Positions 56,356 to 64,000 of a DNA stretch of 64,000 nt are shown here, in pieces. The stretch spans positions 15,999,974 to 16,063,973 of the forward strand of contig ML679989.1 of assembly GCA_007922225.1 (NCBI GenBank). The letters are read 5' to 3'. A program made the translations under genes and the position numbers. Positions within the stretch are counted from its first letter, which is position 1; every line of letters begins with the position of its first letter. The notes under the pieces are model-generated. The model did no database searches and was not told where the DNA came from. It saw nothing but the letters and a program-made list of their open reading frames with translations. This DNA is from Emydura subglobosa (lineage: Eukaryota > Chordata > Testudines > Chelidae).

Positions 56356-59300
56356 CATCAAGTCTGGCCTCCCCTTCTTTAATTGGCAGACTGCTGGAGG
56401 TCTCGAATATGTACTGTGAGCATTCCCACTTCACTGAAGGGTCACGGCTTGGATTTTCAACAGATACTTCTTTTATTTAAAGTGTTTCACAGGCATTGAA
56501 GTGAAATAGCTGTTAAAAACAAAAAGAGTTTTAAAACACTGTGATAACAGTCCCCTCTCCTCCCTCAAACTCTTCCCTCTTGTCTCTGATCATACCATGA
56601 TGTCCTGTTTTCCATAGATTCCTATGGTAGAAAGAAAATCATCTCTAACGGGGGAAAAAAAAAGGAACATTTAAAAAAAACCATCAAGCCTTTTTCATAC
56701 ATCATAAAGAAGCAAGAATGTGGGTTTGTGCCCCTTTCCCCTCCTTTCTAGGTTGCTTTAACATTCAAAGGACTGCTGACAAAACAGAGAGCCACCAAAG
56801 AACAATATGTACTTTAACTTGTTACAGACATTTGTTGTTTTCAGTCTATTATCTACTGCAGTACATGCATTCAGCTGAAAAGCTAAATAAAGGAGATAGC
56901 ATGAGTGGAAACAAAGACAGCATTGCCACTCAACTTAATTGGCTACAACTCCAACACATATTCAACGTTTCTGTGTAGCCAAGCGTCTGTGTGTTCTGGT
57001 TTTAAATGGCCGGATATCTAGGAGCAGCAGCTGCTAAGATAACAAGGGATGCTTTTATTCAGGCTCGGAGCGGAGCAACTTGCAGTGATAAGGAGGATCC
57101 AGCAAGCACAGGTATTCCCTAAATGGGAGACTCGTACTGCTTTAACATAAGTTGTGATTTTAAATCAGTTAATTAAAAAGGCCCCCTGGATGCTCTTGAT
57201 TCAGATTAAAACAGATTTAGTTTGCTTTAGTTTAAGTCGACAAGGAATGTGTTTCAGTTACACTGAAATAAGTCGTGCTTAAGGTGAAATAAGAGGGTGA
57301 AATCCTGATTCCATTGAAGTCAGTGAGAGTTTTGGCATTGATTTCAACTGAGCCACGATTTCACTCAGAGTACCCACAAAGGGATCTGCAGAGGTGTAAC
57401 TGCATTGGTTTACATCCTGATTTAAATTAAACTGAAGCAACTTCTGCACATAGAACAAACCCTCAGGCTGAAGATTATTATTCTAGAGCGCCTTCTGGAA
57501 ACAGAATATTGCTTCTGTAAAGATATCAAATACTAGGTTTCAGGGCCAGCCCTAAGTATGTGCAGAGTATCCAGCTACACCAGTCCCTGTCCTTTTAGGG
57601 AACTTGTATTCCAGGATCCATTCCTATAGGGAGGGAGGGAGAAGAAGCCTCTCCAATTTCCCACCTCTCCCTTAGCTAAGAAAGTCCCCCTGCACCCACA
57701 AGCTGAGCAGCTGCCAATCCTTCCCTCGGCTTCTCTAGATGTGAGGGTTATAGAAGCCCTCACACATCTGTATTTGCCCAGATCCCTGTAAAACCAAAGG
57801 CTGGTCCTCAGAAGCACAATAGAGAGCCACTGAGCCAAGTCACATCTTCAGGAATGGAGATGAGGAAGGGGCAAATACTCTGAAAGCTGCTGCTGGTCAG
57901 GTGATCGTTTTAAGTTAACCCATTTGATGTCAGGGAACGTAGGAAGCCAGCACTCCTCAGGGCTGTATTCAGACAGTGGAAGGGAGAGAGCTGAGGGAAC
58001 AGGAGCAGCGATGGGACCGGAGTTCAAACCTGCAGGTGAATGATGTGGATGCCAAGATGTGTATTTGCCTCAAAAGACTTTAATCATTTCTGCAAACAGT
58101 CAGCAGAAGGGGATGGGTATTTCACAGTAGTTGGCAATTGACTTGGTCCACTCCCTTTGTGGTCCATTTGGAGTCTTGGTTCGGAAGGCGGGACATGACA
58201 GGAGCCTAGGTTCTTTAGCTGTGTTTACCTGGTTTACTTTTTCGCTAGCCTGACTTTAACTTTGTATTAAATCATAAACAGAAAAAGAAACCCAGCAACA
58301 CAATACTGCGGGCCTCTCCTTACCCCACTTGCACTGGTGAAAGCCAGAAGCAATTCCACGGCTGCTGCGAGCGAGTGGAGAATCAGGTTCTCTATTTCTA
58401 TTCTCAGTTTAAATGCTCCAGCCCTTCTAAATGCTGATCCAGACAAACCTAAACCCTAGAGACCATGCATATGGACTACATCCTCAGCTCAGGTAAACCA
58501 ATGTAGCTCCATAACCAATGGAGCTATGCCAATACACACCCCAGCTACAGCTGTGGCCTACAATCAGAGTTCTAAGCAGAGGATATCTGGATTTCAGTAG
58601 CAAAACTTAGTCACTCCATGTCGCCTTATGAGAGAGATCATAACAATTAGACTGGAACTCTACAGGGTTCAGACTGGGTCATTGTCTCCACAGAGAAATG
58701 ATAACTGCCCAGTTGTTAAAGTAACTGAAAACAAGCCTAGACATAACACCAGAGCATTGTTTCCATACTGGCACTGGCAGGAGGTGTCCAAGATGACCAG
58801 TCCAAATATGTGCCGTCTCTGATTTCTTGTGAAATCAAATGTGATTTGTCCTTGCTTGCATCAGAGGGTTCCATGTATTAATCATGAATGATACATTTCT
58901 AGTCTTCACACTAATATTTAATCATCACCACAGAAAGTGACTCTGCGTTATTTGCTGAGACATATCGCAACAAGCAGATATATACATTCAATTCCCATGT
59001 GTCCTGATTTTCATATGAGCCTGGCACTTTGAATTCACACTGAATGCTGAACTCTTGAAAATCTGACTTCTGATTGTGGATTCCAAGCACTTATTAAACT
59101 AACCCCAAGAGCTTTAAGAAAATCTTGGTGTCCTGCATGCTACAACTAACATATTTAGTCACCAAGTGTAAAAGTGAAACAGTCAGCAATCACATTCATT
59201 TCTGTGGGTGAGAAAGGAAAACATTTTAACTGTATTGATTTTGGTGTGACCTTAATAGCTTATACCTCAACGGCTACCGCTTTATGAACAAGCTTCATCT

Positions 59301-62300
59301 TTGCATCAGTCCTAGCCACACCAAAAAATCAGAAACTGCTTTGCAAAGAATTCTCAAAACCCTGCTGAGAGAGTGCCGGGTTTTCATGTTAGCCTTTCCA
59401 TCCCTCAGAATTGGGGCAAGATGAAGGAATCATATCTGGTGAGATAACGCAGGGATGAGAAGAGGGTCTTGTCTGTCCATTAGCCAGAGGTCAGAAATGA
59501 GAGGCGGAAATATTGATTGAAGAAATAGCCTCAGAAAGGAGGAGAACAGTCAAGACATGAAAGAGTTGTATCAAACTAAGAGTGGACCCGTCATCGTGGG
59601 GAGCTTCTCAGTGCCATCTCTGCAATACCAATGCAAGCTGTATAAGGAAATTCTAACCATCATTAATGTTCCCATTTGTTTCATTGGTCGTATGGAAGCC
59701 ACGCTGGCTGAACCGTGAGTTATAAAAAAAATGAGCAATTTCTCCACTGATTTGTACCTTAGATCATCTGTGAGACCTGATGCAAAGTGAATGTAAAATG
59801 CAACCAAATCACAATTCTCCAGTCATGTAGCGTCTTATACCCACATAGTCAAGGTGTAGTTATCTACACAAGGGATAAGGCACTGCAGTCAGGTCTCATA
59901 TTCATTGAAATTTTATTGGGTTTTTTGTTTGGTTTGGGGTTTTTTTCTTAGTAAGTCATCTGCAAACCTGTCCTGATGTCTGCCAATGTACTCTTTACTC
60001 ACAAGTTTGCTAAATAATTTGGATGAATATTTTCCAATCTGTGTGATACTTTCTCCTCTTCAAATGTATATTACTCATGGTCACATGGTATTATTTCTTC
60101 TCCCTGATTATTTATTATTCTTTGGATAACAGAAAATCTTTAATCTATAATGCACTTGCTGGAAGAATAAACATTTGTGCGAATATCTGTAAAATGTTCA
60201 AAATTTGCAACTACTGACATGATTATCCAGCAGTCATCCATATACTTGTGAATAGCAAACGATATGATCCTATGTAATTGTAGGAACTTGGTGAAGTTCA
60301 TTCTCTACAGAAAGCCAAGCCAAGGTCGAGGTGCCACTTAAGTACCTTTTAAACCCCCGAAATGGGACTTAACTGGGATTTAAGTGGCTCATAAGCTTTG
60401 CACTGAAAATATTTGCAAAACAGTTTTCAATCATCTGTCTATTGCACATTCACGCTCAAGGAGTTTTGCCTCTGTGGTCCCTAACAGAAATATTTAATGG
60501 AAAGTCAACCTAAGTTGTCAAAGAAAAGGAGCTTCTTAAGTCTCCTGGCGAAGATTTGGGGCTCAAGAGAATTTTGGCATGAGTTATAGTTTTGCTGGCA
60601 AAGATCAGAAATCTAGAGGTTTTCCCAAACTGAAAATGCTGTGGCCTCTCCTAAATGCTCTTCTTTCATTTATCCTGGATACTGCAAGAAGCGCACACTT
60701 TGATATCTGCAATCCAGTAAATGAAGGAATAGGGCCATATGAAAGGGAGCTGTGTCATAGCAAAACAATGGCCCACACAGGGCTAATGATGTCACATATT
60801 CCATGAATATTGCTTAAATCACAAATTATAGACGAGAAGTGTTTACTGTGTAAGTTAGAGCGAGAACTGAAGACACCCAGGCTTTGGGGAAGTCAGGCCC
60901 CGATCTTATTTTCACACGTGGCCCAATGCTCCAAGTTCAAGCATCCCTGAACATTGGGAAAGATTGGATCCTGATCCAGATTCAAACATCAAATTCTGTC
61001 CCACTAGTGCACATGTAAGTTTCTACAGGCAGATCTCTTCTGATGTCTTACCTACCCTAACATCAATGGCTGCCACAGACAAGAAAAGGTTGGTTTAAAT
61101 TTTTTGCTTATGACCCAGAATTCAACCAACATTTTCTAGGGATTTGGCTTCTCAAAGTTATGAAATAAAAATGTAGGGCCAGATTGTCAGATGACAAAAA
61201 ATTAGTGAATTTTAGTTGATCTCAGTGGAATTACGGCTATTTGCATAGGCCAAGGTTTCAATCCAGAATCTCTCTGTGGCATCTAGACAAATCCATCCCT
61301 GGTGTAACTCCACTGCTTTCAATGGAAGAGCAGTTCCCCAAGAATGAACTTGGAACTCCTTGCATGCTATTTTTGTGCACAATTCTCCTCTGATCAGATC
61401 AGTCCACTCTGATCAGTCTGGAGTCTGTTCTCTGAGTGGAACCCCAGTAGCTATCAATGTGATTTTTCAACCTTGAATAGGTTCAGGCAGCTCAGCAGAG
61501 ATGTGCAATTCAGGCTGGAGAGGGAAATAACTTGCAGGAGTGCAAGAACACAACTGGAAATGTAATTAAAGCAAGGCTCCTTCTAGTGACAAGGCAGTTT
61601 TGGGGCCTCCACTGGGCATATTTGTCGATGCCATCTGTTTTTTAAGACTATCTTCCTTTATTTGTAATGATTGACTGAGAGAAACTGTTGATCTAACAGC
61701 TTTGTTTTCAATTGCTCGACTTACACCCAGGTTATTCATAAATTGCATTTCCTGCAATATTTTCCAACCAGCAAGCTCTGCCGAGGTCACAGGGCGAGGA
61801 GCTTTGATGCCATTTTTAGAAAATTACTTCACCAGGAACAGAAACGGCGAGAAAATGAAACCAGAGAGACTGAGCCAAACTAAACAAAGAGGAACTCTGC
61901 ATTTGCATTGCACCTGAGGAAGGAATTTTCCATGATGCCTTTCTATGGGAGACCTGAAATCCATCGGAGACCATGGATTTTGCTAGCAGGGCTGGGGGAT
62001 GGGCTGGGAGGTGCTATGGAGACAGCATGCTCTGCTTTGCGGTGGGCGCATACCACTTAATTACCTTCTGGGGAGATTACACTGAGTGAGTCTCAGAAAA
62101 GGAGCAAGCTCATGCTCCCCCGCCACAGTGAAGATGCCTGCAGAACAGGACTTTCAGCATGGAGGGCTACAAAGGGGAACAGTTGGGGAGCAGTCAGCCA
62201 GAGCTCTGAGCAGTGAAACTGAACCATGAGCTTCAGGAGATGATGCATCAGAAGCACAACCCCTTACCCATCCCCCAGATTCACACATGGAAAGCTCTTA

Positions 62301-63289
62301 GGGAAAGCAGCGTGCTTCCCTCTCCATGGGCTTGTGTGGAAATGAGACAGGGCCAGGGCCACCCTCCTTGCTAGGGGTACACAGAGGGAGCAAGGTGCTC
62401 CATGACCTTGCACAGGGCACACCAGGATGGAGGCGGGGAATTTTCCATGAGCAGGGGCTAAGGACAGTCCCCTTCCAAAGGAGGAGGAGAAGGATCTTCA
62501 GGGCACTAGCAGTGCTGCAAAACCAGAGGAGCAGGTTGGGGGAGGAATCCAGAAATCTGAGAACCTGGTTCAGCTTTTGCTGATGTTGCTGTAAATCAAG
62601 CCTAACTCCCTGGAAGTCAATATTGTAAAACTGCTGCCGGTGAGTTCAGAACCAGGTCCTGAGCTTCCCATGTTGATACAGCTGCAGGAATCACTTGCGT
62701 GCTTCCAATCATTTTAAGAGAGGTTATTATTTTTCACCCACCCTAAGTAGTCCCAAATGTATTGTCTTAGCAACAGATGCAGCTGTTAATACTGCCCAGT
62801 ACTGGTGCTGGTGCTTAACCGAGACAATGAAAGATCAGCCAGTCACTGCTGCACTGGGTGGAAAACTTCAAAAAGCACACCAGCAGAGAGGTGCAACAGC
62901 TTTGCCTCTGCATGCCAGCAGCTGTCCATTCAGTTTTATTGCCAGGAGCCCCTAGTGTCTTTGATTCCAAAAAACAAACCTTCCTTGAGGAGCACTAAGA
63001 TTTGGAAGTGCTGAGTGGAAGTGGATGGTGCAATCTGTCATAAAAACCCAGGAAGGGTCCAGCTGATATTTGTCCAACAGTTACAATTTCCTGCCTCTGA
63101 GTGGCAGGATTACTACCCAACATGTCAGCTGTACTGTCAAGCCACTCTCAGAGAGGCAGCCACTTGGCTCTTTGTAAAGCCGCAAACCCATCTTACTCCT
63201 GCAATGTCCAGTCTCTTTGTAGATAAGTACGGATACGGCCCCCACTACTGTAGTCTGAGTACAAATCTTTAATGCATTTCTCCTCACAC
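56356..63289. other. Intergenic, no gene recognised
   Basis: Longest open frame is 87 codons; none carries a recognisable domain. Degenerate 'tttacaccagc'-type fragments lie near 57.3-57.5, 58.5 and 61.2-61.33 kb. I looked for exons of TMEM268, the gene expected beyond TNFSF15 in other amniotes, and found none. Confidence 0.5.
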
Positions 63290-63480
63290 CACCATTAGTT
63301 AGGGAAGTGCAATTATCTCCCTTTTTTACACACGGGGAACCAAGACACAGAGAGGCTAAAGGATTTATTTAGTCCTCCCATAAGCACAGGGAACTGGACT
63401 AGATGACCTCTCAGGGTCCCTTCCAGTCCTATGATTCTATTTGCCAAAGGTCCACTAGGAAGTGTATGGTATGACAGGTA
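63290..63480 (+). repeat. MIR/L2-like repeat interrupted by a CR1 3' end
   Basis: 'ttagttagggaagtgcaatt' and 'accaagacacagagaggcta' lead to a typical conserved-core tail that breaks off at about 63,384. A 57-base CR1 3' end follows ('ggactagatgacctctcagg', 'ccttccagtcctatgattct', to 63441), after which 'ttgccaaaggtccactagga' resumes the first repeat. Confidence 0.65.
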
Positions 63481-64000
63481 TTCTAAATTCTAGGCCATTA
63501 CCCTATCCACTGGAATATCCTTCTCCTTTCATTGTGGGCATAGTTGGACACAGTGAAGAGAAAACCTCAAGTGGTTCGGAAACGTTTCCAAAAGCGTAGG
63601 TGCTTATCTGAGCTGTAGGATCCCCTAAGGTCTTCAAAACTTGGAATGCAAATTTCTAAACATACTTGGTCTTTTAAAATAATTTCAACAGATATCAATG
63701 GGTTTTTTTTTAAGCATTTTTTTTAAATTTTCATCTATTTAAATTCAGAGTTATGGAAAATTATGGGGTTAAGCAGTTTAAAATTGATCATTTTCACTGT
63801 TGTGGGTAATTATATGGGGGGGGAGCCTAGACATTTACTGTTATTTAATAAGCATAGAGAACTTTAGAGTTTGGTTTAAGAATATTTGTAGATTTTGACA
63901 AGAGAGGTTTACAATTCATGTCCTAACAGCTGCAAATTTTTAACCTTTTGAATCTCTCAAGTAGAGTTTCTTACTTTGCCCATTTGTAAATTTCACTCAT

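Noticed and set aside
3794..64000. Exons of neighbouring genes (TMEM268, TNFSF8, tenascin-C)
   Set aside because: No open segment with splice borders matched anything recognisable; in other amniotes TNFSF8 lies on the upstream side, and the gap to TMEM268 is large.

Overview
This is a gene-poor stretch of an amniote nuclear genome, most likely a turtle or close sauropsid relative. Evidence: many CR1 LINE copies of several ages, a degraded Harbinger element with both of its genes, short non-autonomous hAT elements, foldback/MITE repeats of the kind familiar from chelonian and crocodilian genomes, LTR elements, microsatellites and long homopolymers. No bacterial or phage gene organisation is present.

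One host gene is supported. The last two coding exons of TNFSF15 (TL1A/VEGI, a TNF-superfamily cytokine) lie at the left edge on the + strand: a 42-base exon at 307-348 and the terminal exon at 3366-3793, which encodes the whole TNF homology domain. Both splice junctions are phase 1 and the joined reading frame is open. Exons 1-2 must lie to the left, outside the window. The terminal exon lacks both cysteines of the mammalian TL1A disulfide and has a shortened loop. The intron between the exons carries a 117-base inverted repeat (about 94% identical by hand) that could fold in pre-mRNA.

From about 3.8 kb to the right end I see no further host coding exon. The first few kb are probably TNFSF15 3'UTR (candidate poly(A) signals at 6.68 and 8.10 kb). 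The rest is intergenic and built from repeats. 9.7-10.5 kb: CR1 next to an LTR remnant. 12.97-14.40 kb: a complete compact element with short direct terminal repeats, a 5-base target duplication, a TATA box, an ORF and a 12-unit minisatellite. 16.4-18.0 kb: CR1 copies, one carrying a hAT element. 21.3-22.4 kb: a solo LTR with a perfect 5-base duplication. 25.8-29.7 kb: a Harbinger element inserted into a foldback repeat. 33.4-34.9 kb: CR1. 39.1-40.0 kb: reverse-strand LTR-like block. 41.1-41.9 and 45.9-46.6 kb: two more CR1 copies each split by a hAT element. 47.8-50.6 kb: a long CR1 with endonuclease and reverse-transcriptase remnants. 50.6-64 kb: mostly unrecognised, with scattered old degenerate repeats.

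The window shows layered insertion history: three hAT elements sit inside three CR1 copies with visible 8-base duplications, and one Harbinger sits in a foldback. All family assignments rest on reading the sequence by eye and on general knowledge of these families; no database search was run.
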